A stretch of 64,000 nt of DNA, taken from positions 25,404 to 89,403 of the forward strand of contig SCQF01000001.1 in the NCBI GenBank assembly GCA_004321905.1, in the 5' to 3' direction. Position numbers and translations under genes: made by a program. This document shows positions 14,783 through 23,286 of this stretch, piece by piece. The notes beneath the pieces were generated by a model. It worked only from the letters and a program-made list of their open reading frames with translations. It searched no databases and was not told the DNA's origin. The first letter of the stretch is position 1. Each line of letters starts with the position of its first letter. The DNA is from Verrucomicrobiota bacterium (GTDB taxonomy: Bacteria; Verrucomicrobiota; Kiritimatiellia; CAIQIC01).

Positions 14783-17116
14783 ATGGACAAACCCCCATTT
14801 GAATTACCGGGTTACGAGCTGTTGGAGACGCTGGGCGAAGGCGGCATGGCCGTCGTCTGGAAAGCCCGCCAACGCTCGCTTGACCGGTTGGTGGCGATCA
14901 AAATTCTGATGCCGCAATGGCGCCAGGATGCCGACGCCATGGCTCGCTTTCGCAAAGAGGCGCTGGCCGCCGCCCGGCTCAAGCATAGCGGGATCATCCA
15001 AGTGTTCGACGCCGGCGAGACGGTGGATGCGGTCTATTTCGTGATGGAGTATGTCGCGGGCTATACCATCGGCGAGCGCATTCGCAAGCACGGCCCATTG
15101 GACGAAGAAACGGCGCTGGACATCACGTTGGGCGTCGCTGCCGCGCTGAGCTACGCGTGGCAAAGCGCGCAGATGATTCACTGCGACATCAAGCCCGACA
15201 ACATCATGATTGACCACGACGGCACCGTGAAGATTGCCGATCTGGGGCTGGCGCGGGCGCTCGGGCCGACGGGCACCACCGGGGCGGATGAATACATCGT
15301 CGGCACGCCCAACTATCTCTCGCCGGAGCAGGCGCGCGGCGAGGCCGATCTCGATTGCGGCACCGATGTCTATGCGCTGGGGGCGACGCTCTATCACATG
15401 GTCACCGGGCGCCTGCCGTTTGGCGATACGCCCGGCACCATGCCGCTGGAGCGGCAGCAGACGGATTTTCTGCTCGACCCGCTGGACCTCAGTCCGAACC
15501 TTTCGCCGGTGCTGGGCGCACTCATCGAACGCATGATGGTCAAAGATCGGCAACTTCGGCCCGCCACATGGCGGCAAGTTATCGGCGACGTACAAGAGGT
15601 GCGCGAGGGGTACCTGCCCGCAGGCGATCTGCCGCCGGCTGGTGCGAGTACCGTTTTGCGTAGCGCGTGGCGTACGGAGAATCCTGGCAGACATCGGCCG
15701 CCGCCCCATGTGCCCAAGAAAGCGCTCCTCACTATTTCTCCGGCAGCGCAGTTGCACCCGGCCGTTGCACGGCCCACGCAGCCGACCTCGACCCGCGCGC
15801 GCCACCGCCGTAACTGGTCGGTGGTGATCGGTCAGGTCGTTATCATCGCCGCACTGGTTGTCACGGGGTATGCGGCGCTCTATCTCTATCTAAATCTCAG
15901 CGGCAAGCTGTCGGTTTACCGCGAGTTGCCGCCGCCCAAAACCGGTGAAATTGGTAAGCGTGAAGGGTCGGCCCCCAAAGCGCCCGTGACCCATCCGGTG
16001 GTCGCGTCAGTGCCGCAGGTCAGCCCCGCGCCCACCACCACGGTGGTTGTTGCGACCCCGCCGCCGGAACCGGTTGTAGCCGTCACCGACGTGGCACCCG
16101 CAGAGACGAATGCACCGCCGCCACCGGTGGTCGTCCCGCCTCCCGCCAATGTTGAGGCCAAGGTGAAGCCCAACGGCAACCACCATTCGGCGCTTTATCG
16201 GCGGGCGGCGCGTTTTTATAATTATGCGCTCGATCTGCATCGCGCGTATGCCGACCGCACCAACTTGCGGGTTGTGCAACGCGTCGAAGCCGCTTGCCGG
16301 CAGGCCACCGCCGACTTCAACGCTTGCCGTGAGGCGCAGACCGACAAAGCATCCGTGGATCAACTCGTGCAGCAGTGTTATCAAGTGCTCGCCGATACAC
16401 GGCTCACGGCCAAGACCGCGAATGCGACCGGTCCCGCCGCATCGGCGCTTCCGCCGCTGCCCAGCATGGACTTGCCAGACGAAGCCGCCGCGCCCGACAA
16501 CCTGCAACCCGCACTGGCCGCGGCCTGGAAAACAAAACCGGCGAAGCGTGCGGCCGTACAAGACGAGTTCCGCGACTTGTTCAGCCTTTGTCCGCCCGCC
16601 CGCGCCATCGGCACGCAAAATTTGCTGCTTTATGATCGCATCGCCTACGGGATGTCCGCCGCGGATGCGGCGCGACTGTTCGGCGCCACTAGCGGCGCGA
16701 TGCAGACGCTGGCCAGTCCGCTTTTCCCCGCTGGTCACTACTTTCTACACGACGTTGTCATCACACCCGTTGATGGTTTCAATCACCTGTTGCTGATCGT
16801 GGACCACGCCGACCGCATCGTGGCGGTGCAATTGGTGACCGATCAGCCTACCGACGGCGAGTTGCGCCTGCCGCCGACGCTGTTCCAAGCGCAGGGTAAA
16901 TGCTACGACTTCATCCGCGTGCTCTCCAAACCCAAAACGGCGTGGCAGATTGCCTACCGCGTCGCGCTTGTCGGCAAACTGGCGCGACTCGATTGCGAAC
17001 TGGCCTCCGACAACTCCGCTGCGCCATTGGGCTTGGGCGCGCCGCGCGCGCGCAGTTACCTCTATCTGCCGCAAACGCTCGCCGCGCAGATGTTGGAACG
17101 CGCGGAAGCACCCTGA
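14783..17116 (+). CDS. Transmembrane Ser/Thr protein kinase, HCD/DLG variant
   Basis: A 777-residue PknB-like protein. The cytoplasmic kinase domain (about 10-270) has a glycine loop GEGGMAVV, Lys40 in VAIKIL, catalytic loop HCDIKPDN (133-140) with Cys replacing the usual Arg of HRD, DLG in place of DFG (153-155) and GTPNYLSPE. A proline-rich linker leads to one membrane helix (about 350-370, VVIGQVVIIAALVVTGYAAL), another Pro/Val-rich stretch, then about 320 extracytoplasmic residues that I cannot assign. The missing Arg suggests control without activation-loop phosphorylation; this is inference. A second kinase lies at 55-58 kb. Confidence 0.93.
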   Translation: MDKPPFELPGYELLETLGEGGMAVVWKARQRSLDRLVAIKILMPQWRQDADAMARFRKEALAAARLKHSGIIQVFDAGETVDAVYFVMEYVAGYTIGERIRKHGPLDEETALDITLGVAAALSYAWQSAQMIHCDIKPDNIMIDHDGTVKIADLGLARALGPTGTTGADEYIVGTPNYLSPEQARGEADLDCGTDVYALGATLYHMVTGRLPFGDTPGTMPLERQQTDFLLDPLDLSPNLSPVLGALIERMMVKDRQLRPATWRQVIGDVQEVREGYLPAGDLPPAGASTVLRSAWRTENPGRHRPPPHVPKKALLTISPAAQLHPAVARPTQPTSTRARHRRNWSVVIGQVVIIAALVVTGYAALYLYLNLSGKLSVYRELPPPKTGEIGKREGSAPKAPVTHPVVASVPQVSPAPTTTVVVATPPPEPVVAVTDVAPAETNAPPPPVVVPPPANVEAKVKPNGNHHSALYRRAARFYNYALDLHRAYADRTNLRVVQRVEAACRQATADFNACREAQTDKASVDQLVQQCYQVLADTRLTAKTANATGPAASALPPLPSMDLPDEAAAPDNLQPALAAAWKTKPAKRAAVQDEFRDLFSLCPPARAIGTQNLLLYDRIAYGMSAADAARLFGATSGAMQTLASPLFPAGHYFLHDVVITPVDGFNHLLLIVDHADRIVAVQLVTDQPTDGELRLPPTLFQAQGKCYDFIRVLSKPKTAWQIAYRVALVGKLARLDCELASDNSAAPLGLGAPRARSYLYLPQTLAAQMLERAEAP

Positions 17117-17166
17117 TTTTCCAGAGCTTGGAAAATCGGCAGCGGTGTTTTTTCAAGGCTTGGAAA
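17117..17166. repeat. Paired palindrome (centres 17126 and 17158) filling a convergent gap
   Basis: The first copy starts at the base after the kinase TGA and the second ends one base before the stop codon of the facing 3D-domain gene, so the pair makes up the whole 51-bp intergenic region. Centres are 32 bp apart. Confidence 0.9.
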
Positions 17167-17167
17167 C

Positions 17168-17620
17168 TTAGCGAATCCTCACGCGCACCTGCAGCCGCTT
17201 GACGCCCCAGCGCTGCGCTTCCTTGTGCGTGGAAAAAAATAAATCGAGCCGCCGCCCGCGAATGTCGCCGCCCGTGTCTTCCACGCTGCCGTAGCCGTAG
17301 CCCGGCACATAAAGTTGAGTGCCGAGCGGCACCACCGTCGGATCGGCCGCGATGGTGCCGGCGCGTGCCTGCCGGCCGCTGGCGGTAATACCCACAACTT
17401 TGGTCCGACCGGCGTGTGGCCCGCTGGCGATCACGGGTCGGCCGTACCACGTTCGTCGCCAGTTGCAGCATTCGCCACACGGGCAGTAGCCGGTGACGAC
17501 CATCGTCAGCGTTTTCCAGCGCGCGTCGTTGGGCGCGGGCGCCGTGCCGCGCCGCCCGCCGGTCGTTGCGCAACCCGCGAGCAACACCGTACTCAAAATG
17601 AAAATCGCTGCACGTTTCAC
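17168..17620 (-). CDS. 3D-domain lipoprotein (MltA/YuiC-like fold)
   Basis: A 150-residue exported protein. The GTG start at 17620 opens onto a lipoprotein signal (KRAAIFILSTVLLAGCATT). The mature part is a 3D domain: MVVTGYCPCGECCNW, then VPLGTQLYVPGYGYGSVEDTG and GDIRGRRLDLFF, with the conserved aspartates named in the family. Related domains occur in lytic transglycosylases and resuscitation-type wall enzymes, so an action on peptidoglycan is likely but unproven. An open frame continues upstream to 18067 only as the complement of rsmB. Confidence 0.88.
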   Translation of the reverse strand: MKRAAIFILSTVLLAGCATTGGRRGTAPAPNDARWKTLTMVVTGYCPCGECCNWRRTWYGRPVIASGPHAGRTKVVGITASGRQARAGTIAADPTVVPLGTQLYVPGYGYGSVEDTGGDIRGRRLDLFFSTHKEAQRWGVKRLQVRVRIR

Positions 17621-17692
17621 AGCGTCACTTTGCGCGCGGCGCGCGGCTTCGTCAATCTTCCCTTCCGGCGCCGCGCCGGTTAGACTGCCGCC

Positions 17693-19006
17693 ATGACCAA
17701 TGCCAACACGCAACCGGAACGCGCCAACACGCGCGGCGTCGCCGCCAAAATCCTCGCCACGTGGCTGGAGCGCGACGAATTTCCCGACCGCGCGCTCGAC
17801 ACCGTCACCACCGACCGTGCCTTTGTGCAGGAACTGGTCTTCGGTGTCGTCCGGCAACGTCGCGCGCTGGAATGGGTTTTCCACAAGCTCGCGCAACGCG
17901 AACCGGGCCGCCCGTTGTTCGCGCTCACGCTCGTCGGCCTCTATCAACTGCTCTGGCTCGACGACGTGGCGCCCTTCGCCGCCGTCCACGAAACCGTCGA
18001 AGCCGCGAAGGAACTCGCCGGCACACGCGCCGCGAATTTTCTTAACGCCGTCCTGCGCCGCGCCCAACGCGAGACTGCGGCGCTCGCCAACGAGCTGAAA
18101 AAACTTCCACCCGCGCTACGCTTGTCGCATCCCGACGTGTTGTTCGAGCGCTGGACGCAGCATTACGGCAAAGAAAAGGCGTGCGCGATTTGCAAGTGGG
18201 ACAACCAGCCGGCGGAGACTGTGCTGCGTCTCAACATCGGCACGCCGGAACAGTTCAGCGCCGCGCTCACGCAAGCCGGCATCGCCGCGCAACCGCTGGC
18301 CGCACTCGGGCACAATTTTTTTGTGCTGCCGCGCGGCGTACGCGTGACAGATGTCCCCGGCTATCGCGAAGGTTGGTTTGCGGTACAAGACCCCGCGACG
18401 TCGCTCGCCGTGGATTTGCTCGCGCCGCAGCCCGGCGAAAATATTCTCGACGCCTGCGCCGCGCCCGGCGGCAAGGCGCTCGATATCGCCGCCCGTTTGC
18501 AGGGCAATGGTTGCGTCGTCGCGATGGAACGGCACGCCGACCGCATGGCGCGGCTGCGCGAAAACGTGGAGCGTGCGGGTGGTGGGTTGATCCGCGTCGT
18601 ACAGGGCGACGCCGCCGCGCCGGAACCGGCGCGCCAAGCGTTGCTCGCCGCCGGCCACGGCGAACTCTTCGATGGATTGCTGCTTGATGTGCCGTGCTCG
18701 AACACCGGCGTGTTGCGGCGCCGACCCGACGCGCGCTGGCGGTTCAGCGCCGCGCGGCTGGGCAAATTGACCGCGGCGCAACTACGGATTTTGCACGGCG
18801 CGTCGGCGCTCGTGCGGCCCGGCGGACGCTTCGTCTATTCCACGTGCAGCATCGAACCGGAGGAAAACGAGCAACTCATCAAGCGCTGGCTCGCCGATCA
18901 TTATGAATTCCGGTTCATCCGCCAGCGCCTCGTGTTGCCCGGTGCGGAAGGCACCGATGGCGCGTTTGCCGCGCTTATCGAGCGTGCCGCCGCGCTGGAG
19001 CCGTGA
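17693..19006 (+). CDS. rsmB: 16S rRNA (cytosine-967-C5)-methyltransferase
   Basis: Methylates C967 of 16S rRNA. The 437 residues contain an N-terminal NusB-like RNA-binding domain (RALDTVTTDRAFVQELVFGVVRQRRALEWV; AVHETVEAAKEL) and a C-terminal SAM methyltransferase. The latter has DACAAPGGKALDIA for SAM binding, LLLDVPCSNTGVLRRRPD and YSTCSIEPEENEQ, with the two cysteines used for catalysis and product release. ATG 17693 lies divergent from the 3D-domain gene. Confidence 0.96.
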   Translation: MTNANTQPERANTRGVAAKILATWLERDEFPDRALDTVTTDRAFVQELVFGVVRQRRALEWVFHKLAQREPGRPLFALTLVGLYQLLWLDDVAPFAAVHETVEAAKELAGTRAANFLNAVLRRAQRETAALANELKKLPPALRLSHPDVLFERWTQHYGKEKACAICKWDNQPAETVLRLNIGTPEQFSAALTQAGIAAQPLAALGHNFFVLPRGVRVTDVPGYREGWFAVQDPATSLAVDLLAPQPGENILDACAAPGGKALDIAARLQGNGCVVAMERHADRMARLRENVERAGGGLIRVVQGDAAAPEPARQALLAAGHGELFDGLLLDVPCSNTGVLRRRPDARWRFSAARLGKLTAAQLRILHGASALVRPGGRFVYSTCSIEPEENEQLIKRWLADHYEFRFIRQRLVLPGAEGTDGAFAALIERAAALEP

Positions 19007-19010
19007 TAAA

Positions 19011-19098
19011 TTTTCCAAGGCTTGGAAAACGGATTACGCCCTTTTCCCAAACCTGGGGCGCCTCTGGCGCCGCCGAAGGCGGGTGAACCTTGGAAATC
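19011..19098. repeat. Composite palindrome pair with GC-rich insert, copy 2
   Basis: The intact first palindrome (19011-19029) is followed at the usual register by a left arm CTTTTCCCAAACC, then a GC-rich insert, then a right arm AACCTTGGAAA. The insert contains CGCCTCTGGCGCC and GCCGAAGGCGGGT and matches the 6105-6135 insert over 26 bases. It begins 4 nt after the rsmB stop codon. Confidence 0.8.
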
Positions 19099-19160
19099 TT
19101 GACGCCAAGGCCCGCGGCGTTCTATGTTCTGCGCACATTCCAACCACGAGGAGTAAAATA

Positions 19161-19925
19161 ATGAAGTTGATAGCGCTACGTTGTGCTCGTCACGTTATCG
19201 GTCTGGCGCTGGTGGCCCTGCTGGCCGGTTGTGCCACCGTCCCGCCGCCGCCGATTCCAAGCGTCGCCAAGGACGCCAAGGCCCTGACGCCGGGATCGCG
19301 CATCGACAAAGCATTTTGGAAGGAGCGGCATGAGCGGTTTAATGCGCTGGCGAAAGCCGGTGGCTTCGATGTGCTTTTCATTGGCGACTCGATCACGCAA
19401 GGGTGGGAAGGTCCCGGCAAGACGGAATGGGCGCAGAAGATCGCACCCTTCAAAGCCGCCAACTTCGGGATCAGCGGCGATTGTACGGGGCAGGTGCTTT
19501 GGCGTTTCGAACATGGTAATCTGGAGGGTGCGCTCAATCCGAAGGTCATCATCCTCATGATCGGAACCAACAATGCGGGTGTTCAGAAAAGCAAACCGGA
19601 GGAGACCGCTGCTGGTATCGGTGCAATTTGTGGCAAGTTGCACGAGCGCTTCCCGGCAGCCAGGCTGCTCCTGTTCGCCATCTTCCCACGCGGCGCCGAA
19701 CCGACTGCTCCATTGCGTCAGACCAACGACGTGGTGAACAAGATCATCGCGAAATACGATGGCTACTGGAATATCAAGTTCCTCGACATCAATACGAAGC
19801 TGTTGGCCGCTGACGGCAAACTTTCCAAGCAGGTGATGCCTGATCTGCTGCACCCGAACGCGCAGGGCTACGCGATTTGGGCCGACGCGCTCGTGCCGGA
19901 GATTCAGGCGGCGCTGAAGAAATAA
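19161..19925 (+). CDS. SGNH/GDSL-family lipoprotein esterase
   Basis: A 254-residue exported hydrolase. It has a lipoprotein signal (LALVALLAGCATV), block I VLFIGDSITQGWEG with the catalytic serine, block III LMIGTNNAG, and the Asp-His pair in MPDLLHPNAQGYAIWADAL. The order and spacing resemble the platelet-activating-factor acetylhydrolase-like esterases. It likely removes acyl or acetyl groups from carbohydrate or lipid at the cell surface; the substrate is not deducible. ATG 19161 has a CGAGGAG site 7 nt upstream. Confidence 0.9.
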   Translation: MKLIALRCARHVIGLALVALLAGCATVPPPPIPSVAKDAKALTPGSRIDKAFWKERHERFNALAKAGGFDVLFIGDSITQGWEGPGKTEWAQKIAPFKAANFGISGDCTGQVLWRFEHGNLEGALNPKVIILMIGTNNAGVQKSKPEETAAGIGAICGKLHERFPAARLLLFAIFPRGAEPTAPLRQTNDVVNKIIAKYDGYWNIKFLDINTKLLAADGKLSKQVMPDLLHPNAQGYAIWADALVPEIQAALKK

Positions 19926-19929
19926 ACAC

Positions 19930-20090
19930 TAGAGCGTTTCCATAAATGATGAGGCCGGCTGAAGCCCCGGCGTAGATGCGGACTCCGTCCGCATCAGGAA
20001 AAGCGACCGGAGGTCGCTTCTACATGGCGCGTGGCCAACATCACGTTTGTTTCGCAGCAGCTGCGCTACATGATTACCAGAAACGCTCTA
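19930..20090. mobile_element. MITE-like element with TA duplications
   Basis: About 157 bp bounded by inverted ends GAGCGTTTCC and GAAACGCTC, extended imperfectly inward for about 20 bp, with the dinucleotide TA on both outer sides. There is no coding frame. The interior holds further hairpins (GCGGACTCCGTCCGC, GCGACCGGAGGTCGC). TA flanks are the target duplication of Tc1/mariner and IS630-type transposases, so it is probably a non-autonomous derivative of such an element. Confidence 0.65.
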
Positions 20091-20108
20091 AGACGGGAAA
20101 AAACAGAA

Positions 20109-20139
20109 GGCGCAGGGCTGAAAGGCTCTGCGCCTTTTT
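20109..20139. terminator. Bidirectional rho-independent terminator
   Basis: A 10-bp stem (GGCGCAGGGC with GCTCTGCGCC, one G-T wobble) and a 6-nt loop, followed by TTTTT on the plus strand. On the minus strand the stem is followed by TTCTGTTTTTT. It can end both the SGNH gene transcript and the dnaX-ybaB-recR transcript. Confidence 0.8.
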
Positions 20140-20151
20140 CTGTCCTCCGAT

Positions 20152-20227
20152 TGTAGGGGCACAGTCTTGCTGCGCCCAATATGTGAGGCTTTGATGAAAG
20201 CGGGTGCAGCAAGACTGCACCCCTACA
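20152..20227. repeat. 76-bp inverted-repeat element overlapping the recR stop
   Basis: Left end TGTAGGGGCACAGTCTTGCT and right end AGCAAGACTGCACCCCTACA are near-perfect inverted repeats about 26-28 bp long, around a short unique centre. The right end covers the last recR codons: the TAG stop (20225-20223) is part of the repeat's TGTAGGGG terminus. Confidence 0.8.
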
Positions 20228-20831
20228 TGTTTTGCCGGCCCTGCAGAGCGCGGGCAAGGGTGAGCGGGTCGGCGTAGGCAATGGCGCTGCCGGCGGGGAC
20301 GCCCAGCGCCAGACGCGTCACCTTTAATCCCGGTTGGTTTTCCAACACGTGTCGGATAAACGCGGCGGTGGAATCGCCCTCGACATCAGGACTGAGCGCG
20401 AGGATGACTTCGGTGACGTTCTCTTCCGTAATACGTTTCAGCAGCGCTTCGAGCCGCAGATGGCCAATGCCCTCGCCACGCATCGGCGAGAGGCGTCCGA
20501 ACAACGCGTGGTAACGCCCCTGAAACGCGCCGGAGGCTTCAAGCTGTTGAATGTCACTGGGTTCTTCGACGACGCAAAGCAGATGGTTATCTCTTCGCGG
20601 GCTGGTGCAGAGCGTACAGGGATCAACCCCGCGCAGAGTGAGATCGCCACATTTGGAACAGATGGCCACGCGCGTGGCGAGATCAGCGAGCGCCGCGCCT
20701 AACTCACGCGTTAAACCCTGCGGATCGCGCGCCAGTTTGACCGCCATGCGCTCGGCGGTGCGCCGTCCCACGCCCGGCAGCCGCGCCAGCACGGTCATCA
20801 ACTTTTCCACTGGTTCGATGCGGCTCATCAT
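20223..20831 (-). CDS. recR: Recombination mediator protein RecR
   Basis: Acts with RecF/RecO to load RecA at gaps. The 202 residues include the helix-hairpin-helix (LPGVGRRTAERMA), the four-cysteine zinc finger (CSKCGDLTLRGVDPCTLC), the Toprim domain (LLCVVEEPSDIQQLEASGAFQGRYHALFG) and the Walker-B-like end. The last codon and stop lie inside an inverted-repeat element, so the C-terminus may have been trimmed or rewritten slightly. It is last in the ffs-dnaX-ybaB-recR group. Confidence 0.96.
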   Translation of the reverse strand: MMSRIEPVEKLMTVLARLPGVGRRTAERMAVKLARDPQGLTRELGAALADLATRVAICSKCGDLTLRGVDPCTLCTSPRRDNHLLCVVEEPSDIQQLEASGAFQGRYHALFGRLSPMRGEGIGHLRLEALLKRITEENVTEVILALSPDVEGDSTAAFIRHVLENQPGLKVTRLALGVPAGSAIAYADPLTLARALQGRQNM

Positions 20832-20832
20832 G

Positions 20833-20901
20833 AATTAGACAGGATCACAGGGTGAACACGATTTCTTGCCATCCTGTAAATCCTGTTATCCCGTCTAAAT
20901 T
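20833..20901. repeat. 69-bp inverted repeat in the ybaB-recR gap
   Basis: AATTAGACAGGATCACAGGG at the left and CCTGTTATCCCGTCTAAATT at the right form an imperfect inverted repeat. It occupies nearly all of the 82-bp space between ybaB and recR. I see no terminator T tract, so the operon may read through. Confidence 0.65.
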
Positions 20902-20913
20902 ATCTGAAACATT

Positions 20914-21225
20914 TCAGCCTAAGCCGGGGATGTTGAGGCCGGCGGTGATCTTGCCGAGTTCCTTGGCGGCCATTTCTTTGGCGGCCTTGAGTGCGCCATC
21001 TACGGCGGCGGTGACGAGGTCTTCGAGCATATCCACCTCGGCGGGATTAACGACCTGCGGATTGATTTTGAGTCCGGCCAGCGTACCATCGCCACGCGCG
21101 GTTGCGGTGACCATGCCGCCACCGGCGGAAAATTCGACGGTTTTTTCCACCAATTCACCTTGCACGCGCTCCATGTCCTTCTGCATGGACGCGGCCTGTT
21201 TCATCAACTTCATGAAGTTCGCCAT
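20914..21225 (-). CDS. YbaB/EbfC nucleoid-associated protein
   Basis: A 103-residue protein with the family pattern MxKLMKQAASMQKDMERVQGEL, a beta sheet with FSAGGGMVTATARGDGTLAGLKINP, and a helical C-terminus (MLEDLVTAAVDGALKAAKEMAA). Family members are dimeric DNA-binding proteins. AGGAG lies upstream of ATG 21225. The position between dnaX and recR is the classic arrangement in many bacteria. Confidence 0.93.
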   Translation of the reverse strand: MANFMKLMKQAASMQKDMERVQGELVEKTVEFSAGGGMVTATARGDGTLAGLKINPQVVNPAEVDMLEDLVTAAVDGALKAAKEMAAKELGKITAGLNIPGLG

Positions 21226-21255
21226 CGTGTTGCTCCTGATTTCTCCTGCGGCGGA

Positions 21256-22896
21256 TTAGCCGCGAATTTCGCTGATGTCTCCGTTGAACGTCTCCAAAAC
21301 CCGATTCACCGTGGGATGCTTGGCCCACTCACGCTTGTTTTTTGAATCGGCCGGCGGCGTACTGCCCTCCGGCGCTGCCGGTGCGGCGGCCAGCACCTTG
21401 AACTCCACCGCGACATCCCGCCCGAGCACCTCGCGGAGGGCGTGCTGGACGACCTTCTGCGTGCGCGCATTACGGACGCTCTCGATCTCGCCGGCAAATT
21501 CCGGGTCAAAGCCGATGACCACATGGCTGCCCGCGACACTTATCGGTTTGGTGTCCACGAGATATTTCTTCGCCAGTAGAATGACGCTGCCAATATGTTC
21601 AACAATTTTGGGCCACTGCTTGGTCAGCTTGGCCAGCTCGTCTTCCGCGGCCAGCGGCGGAGTGGCCTTGGCGGGCGCGGTGTATGTTGCACGTGGCTCG
21701 GTCACCACCGGCGGCGGCGCATCGTCGGCACGATGGCCGCCGCCGCCACCCAAGTCATCGCGGGCCTGCTGTACGGCGCGCAACACTTCGTCGAGCGAGG
21801 CCACACACGCGGCACGACAGCCACGCACGAGCGCGATTTCCAGCAGCGTACGGCGACTGAGCGCGTAGCGCATACGGGCATCAGCCTCGATCAAAATTTC
21901 AACGATGCGCAGCAGCCGGTCGGGATCAAGCTGTGCGGCAGTGGTTTTGAGTCGCGCAATCTGGTCGTCCGTCAGATCGGGCAGCGCGGTGGTGTCGCCG
22001 GCATAACGGCAGACGAGCAGATCGCGGAAGTAGCCGAGCAGTTCCACAATCACGCGCTGCAAGTCTTTGCCGTTGGTATCGAGTTCGGCGACGATCCGGA
22101 GCGCGGCGGCCACGTCGCCTTGCCCCACCGCCTGGGCCAGCGCTTCCAACGTCTGGTGGGCGACGAGACCGAAGACCGCGAGTACATCGCTCTCGGCGAT
22201 TTTTCTGCCGCGGAAGGCGACGAGTTGATCGAGCGCGCCAGTCGCGTCACGCAGTCCACCCTCGGCGCCGCGCGCAATGGCCAGCAGCGCATCGGGCGCA
22301 ATCTCGATTTTTTCGGTCTTCGCGATTTTTTCCAGCTGGCCGACGATTTCACGCAGCGAAATGCGGCGCAGGTCAAAGCGCTGGCAGCGCGAGAGGATGG
22401 TCGTCGGTACTTTCTGTGGATCGGTGGTGGCGAAGAAGAATTTGACGTGCTTCGGCGGTTCCTCCAGCGTCTTGAGCAACGCGTTGAAGGCCGAGATCGA
22501 AAGCATGTGGACTTCGTCAATGATGTAAATTTTAAACAGCCCGCGCGCCGGGACAAAGTTGGCGCTCTCGCGCAGTTCACGGACTTGGTCCACGCTGTTG
22601 TTGCTCGCGCCGTCAATTTCGATCACGTCGAGACTGCTGCCGGACATGATCTCTTTGCACGAGTCGCACTGATCGCACGGCTGCACGGTCGGGCCGCTTT
22701 TCTGGCAATTGAGGGCTTTGGCCAGAATCCGCGCCGTGGTCGTCTTGCCGGTGCCGCGCGGGCCGACGAAAATATAGGCATGCGCCACACGGTCGCTGGT
22801 GATCGCGTTCCTCAGCGTCTGCGTGACGTGCGCCTGCCCGACGACGTCATCGAACTGTTGCGGCCGCCATTTGCGGGCCAAGACTTCGTACGCCAT
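21256..22896 (-). CDS. dnaX: DNA polymerase III subunit gamma/tau
   Basis: Clamp-loader ATPase that organises the replicative polymerase. The 546 residues contain Walker A (VGPRGTGKTTTARIL), a four-cysteine zinc module (CQKSGPTVQPCDQCDSC), Walker B (YIIDEVHMLS) and sensor 1 (FFATTDPQKVPTTILSRCQRFDLRR), then domain III and a Pro/Ala-rich C-terminal tau-like part. ATG 22896 has GAGGATG upstream and begins 17 nt after the SRP RNA gene. No evident A-rich slippery frameshift site was noticed. Confidence 0.96.
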   Translation of the reverse strand: MAYEVLARKWRPQQFDDVVGQAHVTQTLRNAITSDRVAHAYIFVGPRGTGKTTTARILAKALNCQKSGPTVQPCDQCDSCKEIMSGSSLDVIEIDGASNNSVDQVRELRESANFVPARGLFKIYIIDEVHMLSISAFNALLKTLEEPPKHVKFFFATTDPQKVPTTILSRCQRFDLRRISLREIVGQLEKIAKTEKIEIAPDALLAIARGAEGGLRDATGALDQLVAFRGRKIAESDVLAVFGLVAHQTLEALAQAVGQGDVAAALRIVAELDTNGKDLQRVIVELLGYFRDLLVCRYAGDTTALPDLTDDQIARLKTTAAQLDPDRLLRIVEILIEADARMRYALSRRTLLEIALVRGCRAACVASLDEVLRAVQQARDDLGGGGGHRADDAPPPVVTEPRATYTAPAKATPPLAAEDELAKLTKQWPKIVEHIGSVILLAKKYLVDTKPISVAGSHVVIGFDPEFAGEIESVRNARTQKVVQHALREVLGRDVAVEFKVLAAAPAAPEGSTPPADSKNKREWAKHPTVNRVLETFNGDISEIRG

Positions 22897-22913
22897 GATT
22901 CATCCTCAAATAG

Positions 22914-23180
<267 letters not shown>

Positions 23181-23187
23181 GAGCGCG

Positions 23188-23216
23188 AGGTTAGCCCGCG
23201 CCGCCGTCGTTGGCAA
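23188..23216 (-). promoter_or_regulatory. Sigma-70-type promoter of the SRP RNA gene
   Basis: On the minus strand TTGCCA (23216-23211), 17 bp, TAACCT (23193-23188), then 7 bp to the deduced first base of the SRP RNA at 23180. The promoter geometry agrees with the independently deduced RNA end. It may also drive dnaX, ybaB and recR. Confidence 0.65.
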
Positions 23217-23226
23217 CGGCGAAGAT

Positions 23227-23241
23227 TTCCCAGCCTTGGAA
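23227..23241. repeat. Single degenerate palindrome upstream of the SRP RNA promoter
   Basis: TTCCCAGCCTTGGAA, one mismatch in the arms, between the end of the HtrA-type gene and the SRP RNA promoter. No second copy at 32 bp. Confidence 0.7.
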
Positions 23242-23286
23242 TCTATTCCATTTTCACTGTGTTCAATGTTGCGGCCTGCTGTTTTT

